The notes beneath the pieces were generated by a model. That model was not told the origin of the DNA. It searched no databases and saw only the letters and a list, made by a program, of their open reading frames with translations. From JAAYUD01 sp036846645 (GTDB lineage Bacteria; Bacteroidota; Bacteroidia; Bacteroidales; Bacteroidaceae), in NCBI GenBank assembly GCA_036846645.1, contig DAIUBN010000003.1, positions 1 through 45,100 of the forward strand: a stretch of 45,100 bases of DNA. Direction: 5' to 3'. This document shows positions 16,307-24,634 of the stretch, piece by piece (the stretch's first letter is position 1; each line of letters opens with the position of its first letter). Made by a program: the position numbers and the translations under genes.

Positions 16307-18919
16307 GTGAGTACTGCTGATATAGAGATGACACCGATGATGAAACAGTTTCTCTCGTTGAAAGAGAAATATCCTGATGCGATAATGCTGTTTCGTTGCG
16401 GTGACTTTTACGAGACATATTCTACCGATGCTATTGTTGCTTCGGAAATATTGGGTATTACGTTGACCAAGAGGGCCAATGGTAAAGGAAAGACCATCGA
16501 AATGGCTGGTTTTCCTTATCATGCTCTCGATACTTATCTTCCCAAACTGATTCGTTCGGGGAAGAGAGTAGCCATTTGCGACCAGCTTGAAGATCCTAAG
16601 TTGGCGAAGAAACTGGTGAAGCGTGGCATTACCGAACTGGTGACGCCAGGTATTTCTATCAACAGCAATATTCTTAATTATAAAGAAAACAACTTCCTCG
16701 CTGCTGTACATTTTGGTAAGGCGGCTTGTGGTGTGGCTTTCTTGGATATCTCTACCGGCGAATTTCTCACTGCTGAAGGTACATTAGATTATATTGATAA
16801 GCTGCTCAACAACTTTGCTCCCAAAGAAGTTGTATTCGAACGCGGCAAACGCGAACTCTTCCAGCAATCTTTCGGAACAAAATATTTCACCTACGAACTG
16901 GATGACTGGGTATTTACAGAGAATGCTGCCCGTACCCGCTTATTGAAGCATTTCGAGACGAAGAACCTGAAAGGTTTCGGTGTAGAACATCTTCATAATG
17001 GCATTATAGCTTCGGGTGCTGTTCTCGAATACTTGACGATGACACAACATACTCAGATTGGACATATTGTGGCATTGTCGAGAATAGAAGAAGATAAGTA
17101 TGTACGTTTGGATAAGTTCACTGTGAAGAGCCTCGAACTGCTCTACCCCATGAATGATGGTGGAAAGAGTCTGCTAGATGTTATCGACAGAACAATATCT
17201 CCTATGGGTGCTCGTTTGTTGAAGCGATGGATTGTATTTCCTCTCAAAGACAAGCAGCCTATCAATTCGCGGCTCGATGTAGTGGAGTATTTCTTCAAGC
17301 ATCCCGACTTTCGTGACTTAGTAGAAGAATATCTGCATCAGATAGGCGATTTGGAACGTATCGTTTCGAAAGTTGCTGTAGGCAGAGTATCTCCTCGCGA
17401 GGTTGTTCAGCTCAAAGTGGCGCTTCAGGCTATCGAACCGATAAAGGCGGCGTGTGCCGAAGCCGATGATCCTACATTGAATCGTATTGCTGAGCAGCTC
17501 AATCTTTGCATCACGATTCGCGAAAGAATAGACAAGGAAATCAGCAATGATCCTCCCCTACTCGTCAATAAAGGTGGTGTTATTAAAGATGGCGTTGATA
17601 GCGAACTCGATGAGCTTCGTCAACTTTCTTCTTCGGGCAAGGACTATCTGCTCAAAATTCAGCAACGCGAGAGTGAAGAAACCGGTATTCCAAGTCTGAA
17701 AGTAGCCTATAATAATGTATTCGGTTACTATATCGAAGTGCGCAACATGCACAAAGACAAAGTGCCGCCCGAGTGGATTCGCAAGCAGACATTGGTCAAT
17801 GCCGAACGCTATATCACTCAGGAACTGAAAGAGTACGAAGAAAAGATATTGGGTGCCGAAGATAAGATACTTATCATCGAAACCCGCTTGTATACCGAAC
17901 TTGTTCAGGCTTTGGCAGAATATATCTCATCGATTCAGGTTGATGCCGTGCAGATAGCTCAGTTAGACTGTCTGCTTTCTTTCGCCATGTCTGCCAGAGA
18001 GAACAATTATATCCGTCCGGTGATAGCCGAAGATGATGTTCTGGATATTAAGCAAGGCCGTCATCCCGTGATAGAAAAGCAGATGCCTGTGGGCGAAAGT
18101 TATATTGCCAACGACGTTATGCTAGATAGCGATACACAGCAGATACTGATCATCACCGGTCCGAACATGGCAGGTAAGTCGGCATTGCTACGGCAGACCG
18201 CGCTCATCACGCTGTTGGCTCAGATAGGTTCGTTTGTCCCTGCCGAGAGTGCCCATATAGGTATTGTCGACAAGATATTTACACGTGTCGGTGCCAGCGA
18301 TAACATTTCGGTGGGCGAATCTACTTTTATGGTAGAAATGAGCGAGGCGGCCAACATTATGAACAACCTCTCTTCACATAGTTTGGTATTGTTTGATGAA
18401 CTAGGGCGAGGAACATCTACCTACGACGGTATCTCTATTGCCTGGGCAATTGTAGAATATATCCATGAGAATCCCAAAGCCAAAGCCCGTACCCTCTTTG
18501 CCACTCACTATCACGAACTCAATGAGATGGAGAAGAGTTTCTCACGTATCAGAAACTACAATGTCACCGTCAAAGAGGTAGATAATAAGGTTATCTTCCT
18601 TCGCAAACTGATGCGTGGCGGATGCGAACATTCTTTTGGTATCCATGTAGCCCGAATGTCGGGAATGCCGAAGAGTATAGTGAAGCGTGCCGATGATATT
18701 CTTCACGAACTAGAGAAAGACAATCAAGGTATTTCTTCCAAACCGATGAAAGAAGTGAGCGAAAGCCGCGAAGGCATGCAGCTTAGCTTCTTCCAACTCG
18801 AAGACCCCGTGCTTTGCCAGATACGTGATGAGATTCTAGGATTGGATATCAACGGCCTCACTCCTATCGAGGCACTCAACAAACTCAATGACATCAAGAA
18901 AATAGTAAAAGGTAAATAA
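16307..18919 (+). CDS. mutS: DNA mismatch repair protein MutS
   Basis: An 870-residue mismatch-recognition ATPase. The N-terminal mismatch-binding domain has the Phe-x-Glu motif in CGDFYETY. Connector, lever and clamp domains follow, and the C-terminal ATPase has Walker A GPNMAGKSALLRQ (near residue 620), Walker B SLVLFDELGRGTSTYDG and the signature His in FATHYHEL. The frame begins at a GTG at 16307 (V/M-STADIEMTPMMKQF). The next ATG, at 16328, would still keep the whole mismatch domain, so the start is not certain. A 13-bp bidirectional hairpin follows the stop. Confidence 0.96.
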   Translation: MSTADIEMTPMMKQFLSLKEKYPDAIMLFRCGDFYETYSTDAIVASEILGITLTKRANGKGKTIEMAGFPYHALDTYLPKLIRSGKRVAICDQLEDPKLAKKLVKRGITELVTPGISINSNILNYKENNFLAAVHFGKAACGVAFLDISTGEFLTAEGTLDYIDKLLNNFAPKEVVFERGKRELFQQSFGTKYFTYELDDWVFTENAARTRLLKHFETKNLKGFGVEHLHNGIIASGAVLEYLTMTQHTQIGHIVALSRIEEDKYVRLDKFTVKSLELLYPMNDGGKSLLDVIDRTISPMGARLLKRWIVFPLKDKQPINSRLDVVEYFFKHPDFRDLVEEYLHQIGDLERIVSKVAVGRVSPREVVQLKVALQAIEPIKAACAEADDPTLNRIAEQLNLCITIRERIDKEISNDPPLLVNKGGVIKDGVDSELDELRQLSSSGKDYLLKIQQRESEETGIPSLKVAYNNVFGYYIEVRNMHKDKVPPEWIRKQTLVNAERYITQELKEYEEKILGAEDKILIIETRLYTELVQALAEYISSIQVDAVQIAQLDCLLSFAMSARENNYIRPVIAEDDVLDIKQGRHPVIEKQMPVGESYIANDVMLDSDTQQILIITGPNMAGKSALLRQTALITLLAQIGSFVPAESAHIGIVDKIFTRVGASDNISVGESTFMVEMSEAANIMNNLSSHSLVLFDELGRGTSTYDGISIAWAIVEYIHENPKAKARTLFATHYHELNEMEKSFSRIRNYNVTVKEVDNKVIFLRKLMRGGCEHSFGIHVARMSGMPKSIVKRADDILHELEKDNQGISSKPMKEVSESREGMQLSFFQLEDPVLCQIRDEILGLDINGLTPIEALNKLNDIKKIVKGK

Positions 18920-18920
18920 A

Positions 18921-18954
18921 AAAAGAGGATATGCCCATCGACATATCCTCTTTT
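18921..18954. terminator. Bidirectional terminator between mutS and lgt
   Basis: AAAAGAGGATATG (18921-18933) and CATATCCTCTTTT (18942-18954) form a perfect 13-bp stem with an 8-nt loop. A or T tracts on both sides allow termination from either convergent gene. Confidence 0.88.
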
Positions 18955-18971
18955 CCATATCTTTCTAATGA

Positions 18972-19847
18972 TTATTTGCTTTGAACCAGCTTCTTCCCTT
19001 TCTCGTAGAAGAACATAAAGTAGATGCCTATCGCTACAAACGGAATACTGAGTAATTGTCCCATATTGAGGAACATTCCGTTTTCGAAAGCCACCTGGTC
19101 TTCTTTGATAAACTCTACAAAGAAGCGGAATGTGAAGATCAATGCCAGGCACAATCCGAAATAAAAACCACGGCGAAGATTGCTTCTAAACTTAAAGTAA
19201 AGTATCATCATGATGATGAAGAATACGAAATAAGCAATGGCCTCGTAGAGTTGTGCCGGATGGCGTGGTGCCATTGGATTGACTATCGACGGATCGTGAG
19301 TGAGACGCTCGAACACAAATGCCCAAGGCACATTGGTCACTCTACCTACTATCTCAGAGTTCATCAAATTGGCAAGCCTGATGCAGCAAGCACAGATCGG
19401 GGTTGCCACAGCAATCATATCCAATACATCCATATAGTGCATCTTTGTCTTGCGGCAATACATCCAAAGGGCGATAATCAAACCGAGTGTGCCGCCGTGA
19501 CTGGCAAGTCCCATGTAGCCTGTCCACTTCCAGCCTCCATCGTATATCTCGATAGGAAGAATCATCTCTATGATGCCCTTCATACTTGTCAGATAACGCT
19601 CTGGTTCGTAGAAGAAACAATGTCCTAGGCGAGCACCGATAAGAATGCCGAAGAAGCAATAGAAGAACAGCGGTTCGAATATCTTCTCATCAATCTTGCG
19701 GTCGTGATACTGCTTGTGGACAATGACATACGACAGTGCGATGCCCACAATCCATAGCATGCCATAGTATCTGATAGGGATACTGAAGAGATGAAAGAAC
19801 GTTGGATCGGGGTTCCAATTGATATAGCACAACAGTTGATTTATCAT
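18972..19847 (-). CDS. lgt: Prolipoprotein diacylglyceryl transferase
   Basis: A 291-residue inner-membrane enzyme that transfers diacylglycerol from phosphatidylglycerol to the lipobox cysteine, the first step of lipoprotein maturation. Signature regions are IRYYGMLWIVGI (N-terminus), GARLGHCFFYEPERYL, GLASHGGTLGLIIALW, the Lgt signature RLANLMNSEIVGRVTNVPWAFVF and the late HPAQLYEAIAYF. About seven hydrophobic spans are visible. It lies 38 bp downstream of ychF in the same direction and probably shares its transcript. The PBP4-type lipoprotein at 12526-13983 would be one of its substrates. Confidence 0.95.
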   Translation of the reverse strand: MINQLLCYINWNPDPTFFHLFSIPIRYYGMLWIVGIALSYVIVHKQYHDRKIDEKIFEPLFFYCFFGILIGARLGHCFFYEPERYLTSMKGIIEMILPIEIYDGGWKWTGYMGLASHGGTLGLIIALWMYCRKTKMHYMDVLDMIAVATPICACCIRLANLMNSEIVGRVTNVPWAFVFERLTHDPSIVNPMAPRHPAQLYEAIAYFVFFIIMMILYFKFRSNLRRGFYFGLCLALIFTFRFFVEFIKEDQVAFENGMFLNMGQLLSIPFVAIGIYFMFFYEKGKKLVQSK

Positions 19848-19885
19848 TATAATGATGTTTAAGTTGTTTCAGACTTTTTGTTGTT

Positions 19886-20989
19886 TTATACGTTGAAGCG
19901 GAAGTGCATGATATCACCGTCCTCAACGATATAATCTTTGCCTTCTACATTCAGTTTGCCTGCTTCGCGAACCGCAGCCTCCGAACCATATTGCAGATAG
20001 TCTTCGTATTTGATAACTTCGGCACGGATAAAACCTTTTTCGAAGTCGGTATGAATAACACCGGCACATTGCGGAGCCTTCCAACCTCTGTGATAAGTCC
20101 ATGCTTTGACTTCCATCGGACCTGCTGTGATGAATGTCTCAAGATTCAGCAATCTGTATGCCGACTTGATGAGACGTGCTACGCCCGATTCTTCCAAACC
20201 AAGTTCTTGAAGGAACATCTGACGATCTTCGTAAGTTTCGAGTTCGGCAATATCTGCTTCTGTTTTGGCAGATATTACAATTACTTCGGCATGCTCTTCT
20301 TCGGCAACCTTGCGAACAGCATCAACGTATTTGTTTCCTTTCGTCACACTGGCATCGTCAACGTTGCAGACATACATAATAGGTTTGTTTGTCAGCAAGA
20401 AGAGTTCGCGAGCCACAGCCTGTTCTTCTTTCGATTCGAAAGTCACTGTTCGTGCCGATTTGCCTTGATTGAGCACATCACGATAAGCAGAGAGTACCTC
20501 GTATGTTATTTTTGCATTTTTATCACCACCTACCTGAGCCAGCTTCTCTACTTTGGAGATGCGGCTTTCTATAGTTTCCAAATCTTTGAGTTGCAGTTCG
20601 GCATCTACTTCTTCTTTATCGCGCACCGGGTCGATAGTTCCGTTGACATGTGTCACATTTCCATCTTCGAAGCAGCGTAGCACATGGATGATGGCATCAG
20701 TCTCTCTGATGTTGGCAAGAAACTTATTGCCTAGCCCCTCTCCTTTGCTCGCACCTTTTATCAGTCCGGCGATATCAACAATTTCTACCGTAGTAGGAAC
20801 GATTCTACCGGGATGAACAATTTCTGCAAGTTTAGTTAAGCGTTCGTCGGGCACAGTAATTACGCCGACATTAGGTTCGATAGTACAAAAAGGAAAATTG
20901 GCTGCCTGCGCTTTAGCGTTCGATAGACAGTTGAAAAGTGTAGATTTACCCACGTTGGGTAGTCCGACAATACCGCATTGTAAAGCCAT
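19886..20989 (-). CDS. ychF: Ribosome-binding ATPase YchF (Obg family)
   Basis: A 367-residue P-loop NTPase that prefers ATP over GTP and binds ribosomes. It begins MALQCGIVGLPNVGKST with the P-loop at residues 9-17. Other elements are VDIAGLIKGASKGEGLGNKF (switch/G3), a coiled-coil insertion (LQLKDLETIESRISKVEKL) and a C-terminal TGS domain ending in YIVEDGDIMHFRFNV. The frame stays open for 27 more codons upstream, but those residues contain the promoter and do not match the family, so the ATG at 20989 is chosen. The promoter is the conserved module at 21011-21050. Confidence 0.96.
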   Translation of the reverse strand: MALQCGIVGLPNVGKSTLFNCLSNAKAQAANFPFCTIEPNVGVITVPDERLTKLAEIVHPGRIVPTTVEIVDIAGLIKGASKGEGLGNKFLANIRETDAIIHVLRCFEDGNVTHVNGTIDPVRDKEEVDAELQLKDLETIESRISKVEKLAQVGGDKNAKITYEVLSAYRDVLNQGKSARTVTFESKEEQAVARELFLLTNKPIMYVCNVDDASVTKGNKYVDAVRKVAEEEHAEVIVISAKTEADIAELETYEDRQMFLQELGLEESGVARLIKSAYRLLNLETFITAGPMEVKAWTYHRGWKAPQCAGVIHTDFEKGFIRAEVIKYEDYLQYGSEAAVREAGKLNVEGKDYIVEDGDIMHFRFNV

Positions 20990-21010
20990 AATATATTTGT
21001 TGTTTTGAAC

Positions 21011-21050
21011 TGCAAAGATAGTGCAAGCCGAGAGTAATACAAAATAAATG
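21011..21050 (-). promoter_or_regulatory. Conserved 40-bp promoter module upstream of ychF (copy A)
   Basis: On the minus strand a perfect TATCTTTG -7 element (21013-21020) is separated by 19 bp from a TTTG -33 element (21040-21043), the textbook Bacteroidetes layout. About 35 of 40 bases match the module at 34086-34125 upstream of the DUF2723 gene. Confidence 0.75.
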
Positions 21051-21128
21051 AGGAACGAAATTTGCATCATCTTTGATATAAAGTACTCTTACCTAGAAAT
21101 ATTTCTTCTCTTTTCTTGATGTAAAATT

Positions 21129-21212
21129 CGTTTTGCACTGTAGAATGATCGTTCTGCACTGCAAAACGATCATTCTGCACTGTGAAACGATCGTTCCGCA
21201 CTGCAAAACGAA
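21129..21212. repeat. Four tandem 21-bp palindromic repeats
   Basis: Units at 21129-21149, 21150-21170, 21171-21191 and 21192-21212 follow the pattern CGTTyTGCACTGCAAAACGA plus one base. Each is itself close to a palindrome (CGTTTTGC opposite GCAAAACG). No spacers separate them. The rest of 21071-21352 holds no gene, only this array and the terminator at 21297-21324. Confidence 0.85.
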
Positions 21213-21296
21213 CTTTATATCTTGAATATTCAAGTTTTATATCCTTAACCTATGACTTATTCTTTATGAAGAAATCAAGTATACGATATAAAATAA

Positions 21297-21324
21297 CCCC
21301 TCGACAAGTATATCTGTCGAGGGG
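21297..21324 (-). terminator. Terminator hairpin after the Ala/Lys-rich protein gene
   Basis: CCCCTCGACA (21297-21306) pairs perfectly with TGTCGAGGGG (21315-21324). Read on the minus strand it is followed by TTATTTTATATCG. It lies 28 bp past the stop at 21353. Confidence 0.75.
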
Positions 21325-21352
21325 CTACCTATTAAAATAGAGTCTATTCTAT

Positions 21353-21757
21353 TTATTTCTTAACAATTTTCGGTGCATTCTTCATTATCTTCTTGCCCGT
21401 TGCATTAGCTCCATTTTTTATAGCTGCTTTTGTTGCTGATGTATTAACACCAGCTGCTGTTGCAACTGCATCTGCTTTTTTGGCTGCTGCATTAACATTA
21501 GCTGCTGCTCTCTTAGCGTTCTTTACGCATTTAGTAGAGTTGACATTTGCACATGCTTTTTTGCAAGCTTTATTGGCTTCGCTCTTAGCTGTGTTTGTAG
21601 CTTTAGTTTTAGCTTCGTTTACTCTTGCGTTAGCTTTTGCTTTTGCATAAGTTGCTGTAGCTTTGGCGTCTTGTTTAAGGGCGTCTTTGAGTGATTGAGC
21701 ATTTGCACCTAAACAGAATGTAACCATTAGTGCAACAAAAAACATAACCTTTTTCAT
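21353..21757 (-). CDS. Exported Ala/Lys-rich low-complexity basic protein
   Basis: A 134-residue protein with a Sec signal peptide (MKKVMFFVALMVTFCLGANA, cut before Gln21). The mature 114 residues consist mainly of Ala, Lys, Asn, Thr and Val (for example KQDAKATATYAKAKANAR), with no aromatic core. Three Cys lie close together in KACKKACANVNSTKC. The composition resembles histone H1-like tails, but the signal peptide places it outside the cytoplasm. I recognise no domain and propose no function. It has a candidate -7 element at 21815-21822 and its own terminator. Signal peptide, promoter and terminator together support a real gene despite the low complexity. Confidence 0.72.
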   Translation of the reverse strand: MKKVMFFVALMVTFCLGANAQSLKDALKQDAKATATYAKAKANARVNEAKTKATNTAKSEANKACKKACANVNSTKCVKNAKRAAANVNAAAKKADAVATAAGVNTSATKAAIKNGANATGKKIMKNAPKIVKK

Positions 21758-21814
21758 TTTTCTTTCTTTTTAAATTATACTTAATTGTGTTTGTTTTTCG
21801 TTTCGGAAAACATT

Positions 21815-21822
21815 CAAAATTA
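21815..21822 (-). promoter_or_regulatory. Candidate -7 element for the Ala/Lys-rich protein gene
   Basis: The minus strand reads TAATTTTG, fitting TAnnTTTG, 57 bp before the start codon. No -33 box is visible. Confidence 0.4.
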
Positions 21823-21885
21823 TAAAAATTAATATTATGTTTGTGTTAAATAAAGGATAAATAATCACATTTATTTTTTTGTAGC

Positions 21886-21893
21886 TATTTTTG
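21886..21893 (+). promoter_or_regulatory. -7 element (TATTTTTG) directly before the response regulator
   Basis: TATTTTTG ends four bases before the ATG at 21898, the same arrangement as at 3743-3755, and predicts a leaderless mRNA. No usable -33 box is obvious. Confidence 0.45.
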
Positions 21894-21897
21894 TAGT

Positions 21898-22602
21898 ATG
21901 GAGAAAGAAAAAATATCTGTTTTGGTAATCGAAGATGATGCTCGTGTTTCCGAGCTTATCAATAGGGGATTATTAGAATTTGGCCTGGATGTGACCTTGT
22001 CCAACAATGGTATCAATGGCTTGAAACTAGCCGAAGAGCATCGTTACGACTTGGTTCTTACCGACATCCTACTACCCGGGATGAGTGGTCTGGAGGTATG
22101 CAAACGATTGAAAGCCGACGATGAACGTTATCCTGTCATCATGCTTACCGCTCTTGGTACAACCGATGATAAAGTAGATGGTTTTGATGCCGGAGCAGAC
22201 GATTATATGGTGAAGCCCTTCGAGATGCGCGAACTCAATGCACGTATTCATGCTGTCATCAAACGAAATGCTTCAATGCCTAAGATAGATGTTCTCGAAT
22301 TTGCCGATTTGGAACTCAATAGACTGACGAAGGTAGTGAAACGCAGCGGTGTGGAGCTTTCGCTCACGCCAAAAGAATTCAACCTGTTGGAATATATGAT
22401 GATGAACAGCAACAGAGTGCTCTCTAAAAGTGAGATTGCCGATAAAGTGTGGGATACAAAGTTTGATACAGGAACCAACTTTATAGATGTTTATATCAGC
22501 TATTTAAGGAAAAAGGTTGATAAAGAATTTCCTTGCAAACTGATACATACCAAGCCGGGTATGGGATTCATATTAAAAGAAGAACATGAAAATACAGAAT
22601 AA
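21898..22602 (+). CDS. OmpR-family response regulator
   Basis: A 234-residue DNA-binding regulator. The receiver domain (about 7-120) has the acidic pair D13/D14, phosphoacceptor D56 (LVLTDILLPG), the Thr/Ala switch at T84 (MLTALG) and K106 (VKPFEMREL). The C-terminal winged helix (about 135-230) contains LTPKEFNLLEYMMMN and DVYISYLRKKVDKEF, typical of OmpR/PhoB outputs. The gene overlaps the downstream kinase by 17 bp, so the two form a cognate pair. The signal and targets are not evident from the sequence. The start is fixed by the receiver fold and by the promoter element just upstream. Confidence 0.94.
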   Translation: MEKEKISVLVIEDDARVSELINRGLLEFGLDVTLSNNGINGLKLAEEHRYDLVLTDILLPGMSGLEVCKRLKADDERYPVIMLTALGTTDDKVDGFDAGADDYMVKPFEMRELNARIHAVIKRNASMPKIDVLEFADLELNRLTKVVKRSGVELSLTPKEFNLLEYMMMNSNRVLSKSEIADKVWDTKFDTGTNFIDVYISYLRKKVDKEFPCKLIHTKPGMGFILKEEHENTE

Positions 22603-23956
22603 GCTTACTGTCATCTTCTCGTTTGTTTTCGGACTGATACTGTTGCTCTTTATTATCGTGGTGTATCATTACTATCGAAATAAGGTGCATGCCGACTATT
22701 TCGAACGTCTACACCTTCAGGCTGCTGTTAAAGTAGACTTGATTGATGGGGGAATGGTCGATAAAGATGTGTTGCATCTGTTGTTCGAAAATACGCCGGT
22801 GCGCTATGAACCTTGGGTAACCATCTATTCTGATTCGGGCAAATTGGTGTATCGTGATACGAAAGCCCAACTCACTCAATGTCAGCGCAAATCGGTGTTC
22901 GATAAGATCAGAACTATCGGTGTATGCGAAGAATGGTTTGGCACTCATCAGCTCTACGGAATGTATATTCAGGGGCAGAAAGGCTACTATATGGCAACGG
23001 CAATGGGCTATGATATACGTGGTATGGGGCAGCTCAGCACATTGCGTATGGTGCTTGGCGTAGCTTATCTGGCTTTGATGCTGCTCATTATCATCACTGT
23101 ACGCTTGTTCACCAAGCAGGCTTTCAATCCTGTGGCGCGAATGACGAAGATGGTGAGTGATATTACCGACCTTCATCAATTGGACATCAGGCTTGATGAA
23201 GGCAATCGCAGAGATGAGTTGGCTCACCTTGCCATCACTTTCAATAATATGCTTTCGCAACTCCGGTCTTCTTTCGATGCGCAGAAACAATTGGTTTATC
23301 ACATGTCTCACGAACTGAGAACGCCACTGGCTGCTATCGTGACCGAACTGGAGTTGGTAAAAGAAAAAGCCAGCACTAATGAAGATTATAAATTGGCGAT
23401 AGAGAAGGTGCTCAATGATTCGCATAGGCTGGTGAAACTCTCTAACGACCTTCTCGATATGGCCAAAGCCAATTATGGATTGAGCGAAATAGCTACTCGT
23501 GTGGTTCGTATCGACGAGATATTGCTCGAAGCATGCCGCATGGAACAGTCGTCCGAGAAAGATTATAATGTTCAGATTGTTTTCGATAAAGACGAGTTGC
23601 CCGACGATCGTTTGGTATCGCTTGAAGGCAACGAATATCTGCTTATCGTGGCCTTCCGCAACCTGATGGATAATGGTTGCAAATATTCAGAAGATCATTC
23701 TTGCGAAGCCCATATCTCTTACGAGGACAAAGAGCTGGTGATAGGTATCGTCGACCATGGAATAGGAATAAAAGAAGAGGATCAGAAATCTATATTTGAT
23801 TCGTTCTATAGAGGTGGCAACAAATCTTTTGCAGAAGGCAATGGCATAGGACTTTCGCTTACTAAAAGGATCATCGATATGCACGGCGGAAATATATCTG
23901 TTGAGTCGGCTGTGGGGCATACGGTCTTTACCGTGCGGTTGAAGAATTTGATGTAA
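22586..23956 (+). CDS. Membrane sensor histidine kinase
   Basis: A 456-residue kinase partnered with the overlapping response regulator. TM1 is about 7-28 and TM2 about 153-175. The roughly 125-residue periplasmic sensor between them is moderately aromatic and charged, with two Cys (C99 and C114). A HAMP domain follows (about 176-228). HisKA has the H-box YHMSHELRTPLAAI with phosphorylated H242. HATPase_c has N-box NLMDNGCKYS and G-boxes DHGIGIKEED and GNGIGLSL. The ligand is unknown. No target gene is adjacent, since LOG follows after a 90-bp gap with its own promoter element. Confidence 0.94.
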   Translation: MKIQNKLTVIFSFVFGLILLLFIIVVYHYYRNKVHADYFERLHLQAAVKVDLIDGGMVDKDVLHLLFENTPVRYEPWVTIYSDSGKLVYRDTKAQLTQCQRKSVFDKIRTIGVCEEWFGTHQLYGMYIQGQKGYYMATAMGYDIRGMGQLSTLRMVLGVAYLALMLLIIITVRLFTKQAFNPVARMTKMVSDITDLHQLDIRLDEGNRRDELAHLAITFNNMLSQLRSSFDAQKQLVYHMSHELRTPLAAIVTELELVKEKASTNEDYKLAIEKVLNDSHRLVKLSNDLLDMAKANYGLSEIATRVVRIDEILLEACRMEQSSEKDYNVQIVFDKDELPDDRLVSLEGNEYLLIVAFRNLMDNGCKYSEDHSCEAHISYEDKELVIGIVDHGIGIKEEDQKSIFDSFYRGGNKSFAEGNGIGLSLTKRIIDMHGGNISVESAVGHTVFTVRLKNLM

Positions 23957-24013
23957 CTGACGTTCGTTTCGAATAAAGTTGGATAGAAAGCCGATAATCT
24001 GCCAAAAAACAAT

Positions 24014-24021
24014 TAATTTTG
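24014..24021 (+). promoter_or_regulatory. -7 element for the LOG-hemD-rnpA gene run
   Basis: TAATTTTG fits TAnnTTTG, ending 25 bp before the LOG gene start. Confidence 0.5.
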
Positions 24022-24046
24022 CAAATTCGAAAAGAAGGATATCGAT

Positions 24047-24634
24047 ATGAATCAGATCAATAAAGTTTGCGTATACTGTGCCTCGAGCACTAAAATAGCA
24101 CCAAAATACTTTGAGGTAGCAACTCGGCTAGGAGAATTGATAGGAAAGAAGAAACTTACGCTGCTCAACGGTGGTGGCAAGTTTGGATTGATGGCAGCTA
24201 CAACCGATGCAGTGATAGAGAATGGGGGAGTGGCTATCGGTATCATTCCTCAATTTATGATAGACCATGGATGGGATTATGATAAAATGTCGCAGATGAT
24301 TGTTGTCGACGGCATGCACGAAAGAAAGCAGATGATGGCCGATAAGAGTGATGCTGTAATAGCATTGCCCGGCGGTTGCGGAACTTGGGACGAACTGATT
24401 GAAATAATCACATGGAAGCAGCTTGGTCTTTATCAAGGACCTATCGTGATACTCAATCAAGACGGCTATTACGACCCGCTTCTCGCTATGTTCGACCGTG
24501 CTTTGGAAGAGAACTTCATGGGCGTTCGTCATGCCGATTTATGGAATGTGGCAACTACGGCAGAAGAGGCTATGGACATGATTTATACGATTCCTTTGTG
24601 GGATAAGAGTTATACTAAGTTTGCAGCTATATGA
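24047..24634 (+). CDS. LOG family protein (TIGR00730 Rossmann fold, nucleoside 5'-monophosphate phosphoribohydrolase type)
   Basis: A 195-residue cytoplasmic protein. LOG enzymes release the base from nucleoside monophosphates; in plants this activates cytokinins, while the bacterial substrates are less clear. Motifs are CVYCASSTKIAPKYFEVA at the N-terminus, NGGGKFGLMAATTDAVIENGG, HERKQMMADKSDAVIALPGGCGTWDELIE with the PGGxGTxxE signature (here PGGCGTWDE), and TWKQLGLYQGPIVILN. Length is usual. Its stop overlaps the DUF4271 start by 4 bp. Confidence 0.92.
   Translation: MNQINKVCVYCASSTKIAPKYFEVATRLGELIGKKKLTLLNGGGKFGLMAATTDAVIENGGVAIGIIPQFMIDHGWDYDKMSQMIVVDGMHERKQMMADKSDAVIALPGGCGTWDELIEIITWKQLGLYQGPIVILNQDGYYDPLLAMFDRALEENFMGVRHADLWNVATTAEEAMDMIYTIPLWDKSYTKFAAI

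Noticed and set aside
20990..21070. 27-residue N-terminal extension of YchF
   Set aside because: The family starts at MALQCGIVG, and the extension contains the perfect -7 and -33 elements.
21129..21212. CRISPR array
   Set aside because: The 21-bp units are contiguous, with no unique spacers and no cas genes nearby.
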